Assembly: GCA_021300155.1 (NCBI GenBank)
Contig: JAJTID010000049.1
Location: 1 to 40,518, forward strand
Source of the DNA: Pirellula sp.
Lineage (GTDB): Bacteria; Planctomycetota; Planctomycetia; Pirellulales; Pirellulaceae
Direction: 5' to 3'
DNA: 40,518 nt
Each line of letters starts with the position of its first letter. Position 1 is the first letter of the stretch. The position numbers and the translations under genes are program-made. The notes beneath the pieces were generated by a model. It had not been told where the DNA came from. It made no database searches and was given only the letters and a program-made list of their open reading frames with translations. This document shows, piece by piece, positions 1-10,046 of the stretch.

Positions 1-339
1 AGTAGGATCCCCCAACTGCTCTTCGATACGTTTTCCAGGAAAAATCTGCAACCACCGAAGAGCGACTTGCCGATCCGACCATGTAGCAACGACATCCGGC
101 CTACTTCTCAATACAACGTGCAGGTGATTGGATAGAATCGCATACGCGAGCACATCTACACCAAAAACTGATGCTAGCTTCTCGATCCTTTGTCGGATCC
201 ATTCTTTTCTGTAAGAATAGTCTGTCCCGGTGACAGAATCCACACCGCTAAGGTAAGCCCTCCGAACGCATCTTTGGACACAATGCAGGATGGCAATCTC
301 TTGAGGTCGAAAGACCTCCGAACGCAACGGTCTAGGCAT
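1..339 (-). mobile_element. REP-associated tyrosine transposase (RAYT, Y1/IS200-like), 5' part only
   Basis: The minus strand is open from an ATG at 339 to the left window edge (113 codons), so the C-terminal part is missing from view. The protein begins MPRPLRSEVF and carries ILSNHLHVVLRSRPDVVA, where HLH is the HUH metal-binding pair of Y1 single-strand transposases. The REWIRQRIEKLASVFG and RSRPDVV blocks match the large planctomycete group annotated as IS200-like/DUF1568 transposases. A GGAGAA Shine-Dalgarno lies 6 nt before the ATG. Proteins of this class act on REP palindromes rather than mobilising classic insertion sequences, and a REP-like array is present at 13.3-13.5 kb. The catalytic tyrosine would lie beyond the edge and cannot be checked. 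Confidence 0.85.
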
Positions 340-439
340 GTCAAGTTCTCCTTTTGCATAGTCGTAACATGTCTCCTCCCAATTACAAGTGCCTGGTACC
401 GTTCAAAGGAAGCACGTGTTGTTAGTACAACGTAAAAAA

Positions 440-1525
440 TTACCGCTGGTAGATTGGCAAGTAGTGGTACTTCACGGATAAGCTAAGGATGGCGAGAGAT
501 GTGCAGTACACCCTACCGGCATTCTGCTCCTCTCCTCCGGACGAAATCCAGGACCCATCGACTTGTTGTTTTTCTAACAACATTTTTTTGACTATGTTCT
601 CTGCAAGTTCAGCTTCTTTACCACCTCTTTGGTGCATGCCTTGCGCGTAGTAGTATATTCCGTAAAGAACAAACCGATCCTCCCATTTTGGTGGGTGATC
701 CAATAGCCACTCTGTAGCACCCAAGACAAGCTCCGAGTCGTAAACTCCACAGACTTGCATAGCAAGTAGGCCCGCGGCTGTCATCGCGAACGTAGGGTTA
801 TCGTTATTCGCCTCGTAAGAAAATCCATTCTTGCGGACGGTTGGTTTTCGGTCGGCACCGATAGGGGAAGTAAAGGATCGAACCAAGTACTCAATTGCGT
901 TATCAATCGTTGACGAGGGTACATCCAAGCCATCGTTCTTGGCGCTTCGAAGCGCCATGACTTGCCAAACCGAGATGGATAAATCGCTGTCTGCGGCGTC
1001 AGGTGTGTATCTCCAGCCACCCTTGGCATACGAAGGTTTCTTTACTCTCTGGCTTCGAACGATTACGTCGACCGCTTGCTGGCATCGATCGTGAAGGATC
1101 GTGTCCATTGAATCTTCCACCCCCATTCCGAGCATTTCGGTCAGCATAAGAGTGACTATGCCATGCCCGTACATTCGCGACCCATCGCTGGCTCCAAAAT
1201 AGCCTGATTTGTCTTGGCGATCGCCATTCAAGAGAAATCGCAGTCCATTGCGCATAGCTTCTCCCTCTGGTGTAGGATCTACGGGTTGATGTCCAACGGA
1301 TGCCAGAGCCATCATCGCGATTGCTGTCATCGCGTTGTCGTGACCTCGATCCACGATAGCACCACTTTTCTTTTGCTGAGTCAGAAGAAAAGAGACTCCT
1401 TGTTCTACGGCAGTATCTACTTCGTCACGCGTTGTTCGTGAGCTAATCGATTGCGCATCGCATTTTTTCACGATGGTAACAGACAACCAGAAAACTACGA
1501 GATATATCGCTACACACCGAATCAT
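440..1525 (-). CDS. Exported alpha/alpha-toroid protein (prenyltransferase/squalene oxidase repeats)
   Basis: The frame opens at 1585, but that start would overlap the upstream vWA gene. The ATG at 1525 lies 4 nt after that gene's stop and gives a protein starting [16 protein letters not shown], a signal peptide or anchor, so it is preferred. The mature part (about 340 residues) has repeated helical units such as [33 protein letters not shown] and ATEWLLDH, typical of the prenyltransferase/squalene oxidase toroid. I do not see the DxDD motif of a true squalene-hopene cyclase, so cyclase activity is not claimed; in planctomycetes this fold is common in exported proteins of unknown role. The tight spacing indicates an operon with the vWA gene. 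Confidence 0.85.
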   Translation of the reverse strand: MIRCVAIYLVVFWLSVTIVKKCDAQSISSRTTRDEVDTAVEQGVSFLLTQQKKSGAIVDRGHDNAMTAIAMMALASVGHQPVDPTPEGEAMRNGLRFLLNGDRQDKSGYFGASDGSRMYGHGIVTLMLTEMLGMGVEDSMDTILHDRCQQAVDVIVRSQRVKKPSYAKGGWRYTPDAADSDLSISVWQVMALRSAKNDGLDVPSSTIDNAIEYLVRSFTSPIGADRKPTVRKNGFSYEANNDNPTFAMTAAGLLAMQVCGVYDSELVLGATEWLLDHPPKWEDRFVLYGIYYYAQGMHQRGGKEAELAENIVKKMLLEKQQVDGSWISSGGEEQNAGRVYCTSLAILSLSVKYHYLPIYQR

Positions 1526-1529
1526 GTTA

Positions 1530-2459
1530 TTACCGAGAATTGCGAAATGGTACGGGGGTAAATGTCCCGTGATTGTCTGCTGCAATTTGTTCTAGGGTTT
1601 GATAGCCAATTTCGCTGTGCAACAATACAGTATGGACAGGGATCGCATTGGAGTACCGTGAGCCAACTACCAGACTGTTTACCTGTCGTAAGTCCGTTAC
1701 CGTAGAGTCTCGAATCTCGCCATCGGACAATAGGAAGATAGCATCTGGTTTCAGGTTCAAGGCCATCATCATGGAAGACGATGGGAATGTGTTCCGTCCG
1801 AGCTCAATACTTCGAAGCCAATTTCGAACACGTCGAATCGATTTCGGATCTGGAGCCAAGAACTTCCCTCTGGGTGGCGTATTTCCAAACATGGGATGCG
1901 CTTCACTATCAAAGCTGATGATAAAAAACTCTTGATCCAGCGAAAGTGATCGGATCGCTTGCTCGAGCTCATAGCAGAGAGCTTCCCAGCGTGGACCTAT
2001 CATCGATCGAGATGAGTCGATGACAAAGACAAATCGATTGCCATACGCTTCTGCACCAAAAAATGTCGCCTTTGCCACTCGGCCATCGGTTCCACCTCCC
2101 GGGCTGTCACCCAAAGCGTCGATCTGCGAGGCTAATCTAGCATAGCTAGCAGAGTCATCGCTGCTGAAGGTGGATGGGGAGGCTTCACTTACGTCGGCTT
2201 TTAACGCCAAATGGACCGTTGGTGCTTCAGGTTCATTCGTAGATTCTTCCGCGTGTTCCATTTGCAAGACTTCCATGAAGTCGTTCGCGGTGGTGTTCTC
2301 ATTCATGGCACCTGCAATCTCGAGTTTCGTACTCCCCTTCCCCCCACCGATGAGAAAGGCGGCCATTGCAATCCCTATGGCAATATGAATAGAGAAACTG
2401 ACGAGAAATGAAAACCATGGAGCGAGCGAGAGTCGTTGCTTTTGCTGACAGATGTCCAT
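1530..2459 (-). CDS. Membrane-anchored von Willebrand factor A domain protein
   Basis: 309 residues. A short basic N-terminus precedes one transmembrane segment (about residues 13-38, [18 protein letters not shown] onward). An acidic, low-complexity linker follows, then a C-terminal vWA domain from about residue 140: [11 protein letters not shown] contains the MIDAS DxSxS motif, and FLLSDGEI is the later conserved strand. The layout (inner-membrane helix, linker, vWA) is typical of planctomycete proteins of unknown function. It is first in a two-gene unit with the toroid protein, 4 nt apart, suggesting that the two act together outside the membrane. The ligand is unknown. Confidence 0.85.
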   Translation of the reverse strand: MDICQQKQRLSLAPWFSFLVSFSIHIAIGIAMAAFLIGGGKGSTKLEIAGAMNENTTANDFMEVLQMEHAEESTNEPEAPTVHLALKADVSEASPSTFSSDDSASYARLASQIDALGDSPGGGTDGRVAKATFFGAEAYGNRFVFVIDSSRSMIGPRWEALCYELEQAIRSLSLDQEFFIISFDSEAHPMFGNTPPRGKFLAPDPKSIRRVRNWLRSIELGRNTFPSSSMMMALNLKPDAIFLLSDGEIRDSTVTDLRQVNSLVVGSRYSNAIPVHTVLLHSEIGYQTLEQIAADNHGTFTPVPFRNSR

Positions 2460-2518
2460 AGTATATCAGCACTTTTCCAGGAATCACTCTCTTTCGTGTT
2501 CGAAGCCAACCTCATCAC

Positions 2519-2556
2519 AGTATAACGGAGTTGTACAAATTTTGTCCAAGGACAAA
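2519..2556 (-). promoter_or_regulatory. Candidate promoter with overlapping palindrome upstream of the vWA/toroid unit
   Basis: Reading the minus strand, TTGGAC (2549-2544) and TATACT (2524-2519) form a sigma-70-like pair with a long 19-nt spacer, about 60 nt before the vWA start. The -35 box lies inside a perfect palindrome, TTTGTCCTTGGACAAA (2541-2556), a reasonable operator position. This is pattern matching only; neither the promoter nor a regulator is demonstrated. Confidence 0.3.
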
Positions 2557-2680
2557 GGAATTGGTGCTTGCCTATACTGGCCAAGGCTTGGGATTCTAGC
2601 CAAACATAGCCCCAGTCCATGTCTCACTTGTGACCGTGCCAAGATGTATTGGAAGACTATGGACTCTACTCCCGTGTTGC

Positions 2681-4087
2681 TTAATGCGAAGTGGCTCGGC
2701 CGATGCTATGGACTTCGAAACCTGCTTCGGTGAGTTGTTTCCGGTCGACAATGTTTCTGCCGTCGAAAACAAAGGCTGGTCGAAACATGGATTGAAGCAC
2801 GCGCCCTGCATCGAAGTTTCGGAACTCATCCCATTCCGTGAGAACAGCGACGGCATGAGATTTCTCGGTCGCTTCGTAGAGTGACGCATGAACCGTAACG
2901 TTGGTTTCAATAAGCTTTGCATGGTGATCCGAAATTCTTCCCATGGCATCTGCGAAGCTAAGTCGAAGCTCCTCTCGAATTTGCGACTCTGGAACGCGTG
3001 GATCGTAGATTGCAATTTTCGCTCGTTCTTCCAACAGATCTCGACAGACGTGAATTGCGGCGGATTCTCGAGTGTCATTCGTATCTTTCTTGAAGGCAAA
3101 CCCTAAGACGGCAATACGTTTGTCAGAGACAGTGTTGAACATAGTGCGTACCATCCGCGTCGAGAAGCGTCGCTTTTGGTAGTCGTTCATCTTCACCACT
3201 TGCTCCCAGTACTCAGCTACTTCACGAAGTCCAAAGTGTTCACAAAGATAGACTAGATTGAGAATGTCCTTTTGGAAGCAAGAACCTCCGAACCCAACCG
3301 ATGCCTTGAGGAACTTTGGCCCAATTCGCGAGTCAGTTCCGATCGCTTTAGCAACTTCGTCCACATCGGCGCCGGTTGCTTCGCAAAGTGCGGAGATGGC
3401 ATTGATGGAGGAGACGCGTTGAGCAAGAAATGCGTTTGCCGTTAGCTTTGACAGTTCACTGCTCCAAAGATTGGTTGTCAAAATTCGATCTCTTGGGATC
3501 CATCGTGCATAGACGGCGGCTAACTTTTCGACTGCACTTGCGGACTCACCACCGATAAGAATTCGATCTGGATGAAGTAGGTCCTGGACCGCCGTCCCCT
3601 CCGCCAAAAACTCTGGGTTACTCAGGACATCGAATGTTGCACCGTTTCCTGAACTCTCCAAAATCCGTTTGACAGCTTCTGCCGTTCGAACGGGCAACGT
3701 GGATTTCTCAACGACGACTTTGTGGCCCGAAGAACATTCGGCGATCGTTCTAGCGCACTTTTCAATAAACTCGAGATTGGCCGCACGTCCAGCACCAACA
3801 CCAAAGGATTTGGTGGGTGTATTCACGGCGATAAAAATAATGTCCGACTCATGTATCGCTTCACGGACATTGGTTGAGAATGTCAGGTTGCGACCGCGAG
3901 CTTCTTGAACCACTTCGTCGAGACCTGGTTCATAAACGGGCAAATCATTCGAATTCCAACGATCAATTCTAGCTTGATTCAAATCCACGACATGCACGGA
4001 TATCTCAGGGCATTGTTTGGCGATCATCGCCATTGTCGGACCGCCGACGTACCCCGCCCCAATACAACAAATACGAGGTGAATTCAT
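2681..4087 (-). CDS. ugd: UDP-glucose 6-dehydrogenase, animal-type
   Basis: Oxidises UDP-glucose to UDP-glucuronate with two NAD+, supplying sugar precursors for polysaccharides. The N-terminal Rossmann motif is [19 protein letters not shown] and the catalytic cysteine in [11 protein letters not shown] are present; the C-terminal UDP-binding domain is complete. At 468 residues with the block [21 protein letters not shown] it resembles the animal/plant form rather than the shorter E. coli Ugd. The gene stands alone: 221 nt separate its stop from the vWA gene and the giant surface gene lies upstream. No glycosyltransferases are adjacent, so the target polysaccharide cannot be inferred. Confidence 0.95.
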   Translation of the reverse strand: MNSPRICCIGAGYVGGPTMAMIAKQCPEISVHVVDLNQARIDRWNSNDLPVYEPGLDEVVQEARGRNLTFSTNVREAIHESDIIFIAVNTPTKSFGVGAGRAANLEFIEKCARTIAECSSGHKVVVEKSTLPVRTAEAVKRILESSGNGATFDVLSNPEFLAEGTAVQDLLHPDRILIGGESASAVEKLAAVYARWIPRDRILTTNLWSSELSKLTANAFLAQRVSSINAISALCEATGADVDEVAKAIGTDSRIGPKFLKASVGFGGSCFQKDILNLVYLCEHFGLREVAEYWEQVVKMNDYQKRRFSTRMVRTMFNTVSDKRIAVLGFAFKKDTNDTRESAAIHVCRDLLEERAKIAIYDPRVPESQIREELRLSFADAMGRISDHHAKLIETNVTVHASLYEATEKSHAVAVLTEWDEFRNFDAGRVLQSMFRPAFVFDGRNIVDRKQLTEAGFEVHSIGRATSH

Positions 4088-4336
4088 AGAGTTAGTTTCA
4101 ACCGCAATGCGAGACGAGAAAAGGATCTACCAAACCAGGAATTGCCTGAGTGCCAGTATCTGAACGTACCGGTATCTGAGTGTAGTCGTTTCCTCAACAT
4201 GATCCAAAAGTCTAAAGCACACTTTGGGAAACCAGACACAACTCAGGTCCGGTTGGGTTAAATGTGAGGATCGCTGCAATAGGGCGAACTGTACTCAATA
4301 GAGGAGATGGGCTGCATTCGGTCCTTTCCACAAACA
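4088..4336. other. Intergenic region upstream of ugd
   Basis: No convincing reading frame on either strand. It must hold the ugd promoter (minus strand) and the transcript tail of the giant surface gene. No strong promoter boxes were recognised. Confidence 0.6.
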
Positions 4337-4367
4337 AAAGAAGCGAGGTATCTAGCCTCGCTTCTTT
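4337..4367 (-). terminator. Rho-independent terminator of the giant surface protein gene
   Basis: A perfect 12-bp stem (4337-4348 with 4356-4367, core AGAAGCGAGG) closes a 7-nt loop. On the minus strand it is followed by a T-rich run (TTTTGTTTGT). It sits about 50 nt past the stop codon at 4415, where a terminator for that gene is expected. Confidence 0.85.
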
Positions 4368-4414
4368 ATAAATTGCACTTGTCGCGAGCCTCGGAGAAAC
4401 TCGCCCTGCTGGGC

Positions 4415-7400
4415 TTAACCTTCAGACGCAAAATACTCGTCAACTGCGTCCAGGTAGCGACGGGAAACGATCGATACTGGTGGAGCGGCCATGTTGACGC
4501 GCTGCCAGGTTAGCTCTTCCTTGGATGCAAGCACTCGAACGAGTTTGTTACCGGCACTGTCTGGAACCGCGAAGAACTGCCCACGATTGAGGGTTGCCGT
4601 AAACAGTTCGTCACCTCGCAACGCGGTCAAGTAGGCTCGTGTGCCGTCATCGCTAAGGACTAATTCATGGAACGAATCTGACTTAAAGGTATCTCGCGCC
4701 ATGGTCCATTCAGACTTGCCATCTGCCCCAACCGCGGCATAAAGCCCCTTTGGAATCAAGTCAGTACGGCCATTTCCGATCATGTAGTTCCACGAGATGT
4801 TGTCCAGGACACTGATCTGCGAGGACTTGATACCTTGTATCGCGAAGTTGACTTCGACGTGGGCATCTCCTGGAGCGACGATTGTTCGAGACAATGCGTT
4901 AGCACCACCGATTAAATGGTCCGGTCTATCATCCGTTAGCATCGGAATCGCATAACTAACAGTATAAGCACCAGGTGGCAGCAGATCAAAATAGTATGTA
5001 CCTGCGGTATCCGTGACCGCTTTTCTTTGAGTAGGCTTCGATCCAGGTGTGCTCGGATCAGCTGGAATTGTCAAGGTAACGTCTGCACCCGCAATTCGAA
5101 GCTCATTCGTATCTGGAACTCCATTCAAGTTATCGTCGACGTAAACAACACCTCGGAAATCGCTTGGAATGAAGGGCAAAACATCGACATGGAAGATGCC
5201 TACGGCACCCTTACGATCCAGTTGTCCATTGGTCGTTCCATTATCTTCGATCTGATACGAGAACGTTTGGCGTCCGCTGGTATTGAGAGGTGCGAAGAAT
5301 GTTACGGTGCCGTTCGCGTTGAGAGTCGCTGTTACATTGCCATTCGGAGTTGTGTTAACGACTTGACTGCCAGGGACGATTCGAAGAGTTTGTCCACGCT
5401 CATCTAAAGCGTTTGCAGGTCCCTTTGGCATCGCAGCCAGATCGGATGTTAGGTCAAACGTTGTGGGTACGCTTGCGAACATGCTTCTAGTCACAGCCGT
5501 TGGGATGGGAGCGTCGTTTACTTCTGTGACCGTTAGCGTAACCGTTCCAGTCGTCTTGAGACCTGGTCCGTCTTGGATTTCATAAGTGAAGGAATCGGTG
5601 CCATTGAAATTTGCGGAAGGCATGTAGATAAGATCGTTCCCTACCTGACTAACCGTTCCACCTGCCGTCGTTGGGATGGTTCCAGTGATAGGAACAAAGC
5701 TAATTCCCTGCGATGTCTCATTGTCCGGACCAGGACGGTCGTTTGTCGTAATGGAACCAATCGAGATCGTTCTCGTTGTATCTTCCGCAGTAGTGAATGC
5801 GTCACTGTTTGCAATAGGCGAATCATTGATGGCGTTTACCGTGACTTGAATCGTTGCAGGAAGAATGCTCGAAAGCGGGGCTGCAACTCCATTGGTTGTT
5901 CCATTGTCAGTGACATTGTAAACAATATCAACAGATCCGAAGAAATCCTTGAATGGTGTGAATACTACGTTTCCGCTGCTATTCACTACCACTGTACCCA
6001 AAGTAGACGCAATGGGCGTTACGGAAATGGTAAGCGTTTGAGCGTCTTCCCCAGGGCCGCGACTCAAGCCGTCAGTAATCGCTGAAGCGAGGATGGTGAG
6101 TGGCACATCTTCGTCCGTCGAAGCGGTCCTGTTGGCTGCAACGGGTGGGTCGTTGATTTCAGTGACCTGAATGGACACCGTAGCTTGCGTCCGGCTCCCT
6201 TGCTCGGGTGTACCAGACGACATCACGTAGGTGAAGACAACGGGTCCAAAGAAATTCGATGCAGGTTGGAATGAAACGAGGTCAGTAGCTGGATCGAAGC
6301 TTAGAGTCCCTTGCGATGCAGGGATGCTGCTAATGGATTCCAGATTTTTCGGAAAATTGTTTCCGTTCGTATCGTTGCCGAAATCATTTTGCAGAACGTT
6401 AAACTGTCTAGCTTGAGCATCTTCTGGAATCGAGAAACTATCGTCTAGAGCGTAAGGTCGAGCCGGTGGAGCAATGTACACGTTCACCGTCGCAGTGTCC
6501 TTCAATCCACCTCCATCAGTAATGGTGTAGGTAAACGAGATGGTCCGATCAAAAACATCTCCTGGAGGAGTGTAGATGACGTTGCTGCCATTTGTACCAA
6601 GAGTCAACGTACCAACTACATTGCCATTCAGTGTATCCCTTGGAATCAGATCTCCTGTCGCGGGTGTAATGCGAATCGTATCGATGAGTTCTTCACCTGG
6701 GCCTGGGCTGTCTTTGCCCGATACATTGCCCATTAAATCTAACGGTTGGGGTGCATTGATACCGATCACCGCGAGGTTGTCATTCACGGCATCAGGACCG
6801 TCATTTACCGGAGTTACCGTGATCGTGGTGATCGTACTCGCGGTTAGATTATCCGGATTGGTTCCATTGTCAGTACCCATCACTCCAAATGTAATTGGAG
6901 CAAACGAATTAGAAGGAGGCGTGATAACGATGGCACCTGCGGCATTGATGGACACACCTGCCGGAACAGGTTGCGTCAGAGTCAGGGTTACCGTTTGGCT
7001 TGATTCATTTGCAGGACCTGGAGCAAAAATCTGATTGGCAGATACGGCTAAAGTTCCGTCTTCTTGCATACTGAATTGACTGGACAGGACGACTGGCGGA
7101 TCGTTGACCGGAGTCACGTTGATCGTGATTGTTGCAACTGTCGATTGATTGGCAGGAGCCAGTCCGTTATCCGTACCTCGAATTTGGATGACGACGGATC
7201 CAAAGAAGTCAGTGGCTGGAGAAAATTCGAGCGCCCCTGAGCTATTGATGATAGCGGTGCCCTGGGTAGCGGTTGGGCCCTGCACAATAGCCCCTGTCGC
7301 GAAGCTAACCGTCTGCGAGGACTCATCCGAAGGCCCTGGCGAGAAAATGCTGCTTGGCAAAATCGCCAAAGGTCCTAGATCTTCCGCAACACTGAATGAG

Positions 7401-9382
7401 GTTCCAATAATGTTGGGCGCATCATTCACCGCGGCAACAGTAAATGTGACTGTGCCAGTGGTTTCAATTGGATTGGGTTGGAGATTGTTCCTAAGCACGT
7501 AGGTGAAAACGGCCTGTCCGTTAAAGTCGAGATTCGGAGTAAATCGGACTTCGCTACCATTAGGATCAAAAGTAACAGTGCCACCCACAGGTTGCGTGAC
7601 ACTCACGATTCCACGTGCAGTTGCTGTTGTCCTATCGGTCCAATTGCTGGATAGATTCTGAGTCGACTGTCCCGAGTCCTCATTGACTGCAAACGAAGAA
7701 GGGCGTGCACTGAGTTGATCGACGATATTGATTGAAGCCTTTGGAAGCTCAACTTCAGCGGCCACCAGATAGCGGTTTTGAGCCCCCAGAAGTGCTATCC
7801 CAGTGCTAACCGCTTCACCCTCTACGCTGCCGAGCGGACTAATTGTCCCTGCCAAATTCACTAATCCCGCAGCATCAGCCTTAAATATAGCATCCACTAC
7901 GCCCAAGTACGAAGTTGCAACCTCTTCGGGTTGCGGATTCGTTACGTTAACAAAACCGCCTACACCCCTCAAAACGGAGGAACTAAGAGTTGCTGTGTGA
8001 ACACCTGCTCCTACACTTGTTATATCGACTGCCGTTCCGGATAAAGCATTTGCTAGACTTGTCGCAAGACTTGCCGTGGTGTTTGTAACCTGTATGACAA
8101 AGTAATCAGTAGCAGGAGCCAGTCCCCCCGGCAATGTGCCTGTTGTTGTCAACCGAACCCGAGTTCCAGTAACAAGTCCGGCTGTAGCGAAACTAATCCG
8201 CTCGTTTGAGGGATCTGCTGTGAACAACCCAGAAGGATTAACAAGCAACACTCCTTCTTGACCGCTTACGAATCGAGGATTATCGGTTGGTCCCGTTCCG
8301 TTATCGAACCTGCCATTATCAATACTGTGATTCAATCCGGCCCGAGTCACCCTTTTGTCGGTGGTTGGATTCGGCGAGGCCTGAGTAAGAAGAACAGCCT
8401 TGTTTGGGACCACTTCGTTGTTTCGGGTCGTCAGGTTGTCTTGTTCTATAACCCCCTCAGGAAAAATATCCTGCCGTGAGGCGTTACCAGTAAAGCTAAT
8501 TCGGAAGTCGGGTCTGCTCGGATTCACTAAATCCGCGGCGAATACCCCCACATTCCCAGCACCAAAGATTCCCTCAAGTGCAGTCTTAATTCGTGGAATG
8601 GTGTTCAACGTGCTGATAGCAGTACCGCTCGAATTTAGAGCCGGAGTGATAACCGCTCGTCTTATTTCACCTGACGGCGTATCGTAGCGCAAAGTTAGCG
8701 ATCCACCATTTACCCTTGAATCAAACGTCAACTGATTAAACTCACCCCACTGAAATCGAAGCCGCTCTTGTGAAGAGCCATCTGAATTGGCGAGATTAAT
8801 GTCGTGGTAGCCAGCAAATACGCCGGTGGGAGGTTGGGTGGCAGAGCCTGGATGCCGACGGTCGATTACCTCGGTTCGAACAATAACTCGATCGCCAACG
8901 TTGACTTCAATATCAAGTTGCCCATTGCCTGAGATGACGTCATTGTTGAGTTCTGCACCCGGTGTTCCGTCAGGGTTTGCTCGGAAGAATCGATAGCGCA
9001 CGCCTGCTAGGGGACCGTGTTCCCCTTCTTCTCTGCCAGAATTGATGACATTGATAACGGATAGAGCGTCCAGCGGGCTCAGGAAATTATCACCATCGAC
9101 ATCAACGCTTTCCGTTCCGTCTTTGTTGCCTTGCATTCCAGTCAGCGACGTAACTCCATCTCGGTTGAGTCGGTTGATGACGGTCAATGCGTCCAGGGCT
9201 GTGACCCGCTGATCTCTATCCACATCCGCAGGTAGAAACGGGTTGGTAAAGTCCGAAGCCATGAGTTCCCTCTTTTCGAGGGATTCCATCAATAGCCTCC
9301 GCAACAGCGAGTTTTTTCCAACGCGTTGGGAAATCCCACGATTTGCTTGCGAGCGAGGCCGACGATTTGGCGAAACAGTCAT
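4415..9382 (-). CDS. Giant surface protein: LEPR-XLL-like leader, dockerin-like loops, cadherin/Ig-like repeats, SdrD B-like domain
   Basis: 1655 residues. The basic N-terminus leads into LLMESLEKRELMA (31-42), resembling the LEPR-XLL export motif of planctomycete surface proteins. Two dockerin-type calcium loops follow, DVDRDQRVTALDAL (53-66) and DVDGDNFLSPLDAL (94-107). The middle is built of about seven or eight cadherin/Ig-like units, each ending near V/INDxP followed by an ED or related motif (VNDAPNIIG, VNDPPVVLS, VNDGPDAV, INDPPVAA, INDSPIAN, VNDAPIPT). Near the C-terminus FRGVVYVDDNLNGVPD to YYFDLLPPGAYTV is an SdrD B-like/Cna-B-like fold, then a unique tail of about 140 residues. A GGAAG ribosome binding site lies 5 nt before the ATG. 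A role in adhesion or surface structure is likely; no enzymatic motif is seen. Codon use looks like that of its neighbours. Confidence 0.9.
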   Translation of the reverse strand: MTVSPNRRPRSQANRGISQRVGKNSLLRRLLMESLEKRELMASDFTNPFLPADVDRDQRVTALDALTVINRLNRDGVTSLTGMQGNKDGTESVDVDGDNFLSPLDALSVINVINSGREEGEHGPLAGVRYRFFRANPDGTPGAELNNDVISGNGQLDIEVNVGDRVIVRTEVIDRRHPGSATQPPTGVFAGYHDINLANSDGSSQERLRFQWGEFNQLTFDSRVNGGSLTLRYDTPSGEIRRAVITPALNSSGTAISTLNTIPRIKTALEGIFGAGNVGVFAADLVNPSRPDFRISFTGNASRQDIFPEGVIEQDNLTTRNNEVVPNKAVLLTQASPNPTTDKRVTRAGLNHSIDNGRFDNGTGPTDNPRFVSGQEGVLLVNPSGLFTADPSNERISFATAGLVTGTRVRLTTTGTLPGGLAPATDYFVIQVTNTTASLATSLANALSGTAVDITSVGAGVHTATLSSSVLRGVGGFVNVTNPQPEEVATSYLGVVDAIFKADAAGLVNLAGTISPLGSVEGEAVSTGIALLGAQNRYLVAAEVELPKASINIVDQLSARPSSFAVNEDSGQSTQNLSSNWTDRTTATARGIVSVTQPVGGTVTFDPNGSEVRFTPNLDFNGQAVFTYVLRNNLQPNPIETTGTVTFTVAAVNDAPNIIGTSFSVAEDLGPLAILPSSIFSPGPSDESSQTVSFATGAIVQGPTATQGTAIINSSGALEFSPATDFFGSVVIQIRGTDNGLAPANQSTVATITINVTPVNDPPVVLSSQFSMQEDGTLAVSANQIFAPGPANESSQTVTLTLTQPVPAGVSINAAGAIVITPPSNSFAPITFGVMGTDNGTNPDNLTASTITTITVTPVNDGPDAVNDNLAVIGINAPQPLDLMGNVSGKDSPGPGEELIDTIRITPATGDLIPRDTLNGNVVGTLTLGTNGSNVIYTPPGDVFDRTISFTYTITDGGGLKDTATVNVYIAPPARPYALDDSFSIPEDAQARQFNVLQNDFGNDTNGNNFPKNLESISSIPASQGTLSFDPATDLVSFQPASNFFGPVVFTYVMSSGTPEQGSRTQATVSIQVTEINDPPVAANRTASTDEDVPLTILASAITDGLSRGPGEDAQTLTISVTPIASTLGTVVVNSSGNVVFTPFKDFFGSVDIVYNVTDNGTTNGVAAPLSSILPATIQVTVNAINDSPIANSDAFTTAEDTTRTISIGSITTNDRPGPDNETSQGISFVPITGTIPTTAGGTVSQVGNDLIYMPSANFNGTDSFTYEIQDGPGLKTTGTVTLTVTEVNDAPIPTAVTRSMFASVPTTFDLTSDLAAMPKGPANALDERGQTLRIVPGSQVVNTTPNGNVTATLNANGTVTFFAPLNTSGRQTFSYQIEDNGTTNGQLDRKGAVGIFHVDVLPFIPSDFRGVVYVDDNLNGVPDTNELRIAGADVTLTIPADPSTPGSKPTQRKAVTDTAGTYYFDLLPPGAYTVSYAIPMLTDDRPDHLIGGANALSRTIVAPGDAHVEVNFAIQGIKSSQISVLDNISWNYMIGNGRTDLIPKGLYAAVGADGKSEWTMARDTFKSDSFHELVLSDDGTRAYLTALRGDELFTATLNRGQFFAVPDSAGNKLVRVLASKEELTWQRVNMAAPPVSIVSRRYLDAVDEYFASEG

Positions 9383-10046
9383 CTATTCTTCCACCGTAGA
9401 CAAGAAGGAATGGCTTTAAACGAACAATTCCGTGAGAGTACGAAGTCGCCACGAAAAATGCCCGTATAGTGAGGGTACTCGGAGAATACCCGCTTTTCAA
9501 TCAGATGTTACCCAGACTTCCTAAATTAACCAGTTAGCCCAGCCTATCCACGAGATACGCCGTCCCTAACGTTTTTTCCGATAATCCGGTGTTTAGAGAC
9601 AGAATTTTTAAAGAAGTTCCAATTCGAACTTAAGGATCTGCCTTTATTTGAAGCTTGGGTTCGAGCGAATCGCCGTCGTTTCAAACGCATTCCGCTCGTC
9701 ATAAAAAAGCAATGGATCTCGCCAACTTTATTCCCTGCTCACTAGAATTTGCATTCCTAATCCAACGTCTCCCCAAAGAGCCTGCTGGCGACGGGCAACT
9801 GGAAACCGACAGATCCAACAAAAGTGAAAGTAGGCTGGGAGCATTGTCCCGGCCGTCAATAACTCCCTGAATTTCCATCCGCTCGGGACCATGGTCCCAA
9901 GCTACAGTTCGCAGTACTGTCGGCCGACTTGGCTAATTGTAAAGTGCAAGGTACGCGATAGAATCCGAATCGAACTGCAGCGAGACAGCTATGGCTACAT
10001 AAGAAGAATCTACGCTGCAGATGCTTCCAAATTGAGGTGCCGGATA
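9383..10046. other. Divergent intergenic region between the giant surface gene and the sugar-acid operon
   Basis: About 660 nt without a convincing gene. It should hold the promoters of both flanking units. A 14-nt perfect palindrome (GGGACCATGGTCCC, 9885-9898) overlaps the ATG of the longest upstream extension of the epimerase frame. It might be an operator, but a palindrome of this length is expected by chance a few times in 40 kb. Confidence 0.5.

Noticed and set aside
5573-6085. 170-codon plus-strand frame inside the giant surface gene
   Set aside because: It lies wholly opposite the repeat-coding frame, has a composition rich in Arg/Cys/Asn typical of a complementary-frame artefact, and matches no family.
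6576-7034. 152-codon plus-strand frame rich in Val, Pro and Ser
   Set aside because: Antisense shadow of the cadherin-like repeats; periodic composition mirrors the opposite strand.
9655-9870. 71-codon plus-strand frame in the intergenic region
   Set aside because: No ribosome binding site and no recognisable domain; likely chance.
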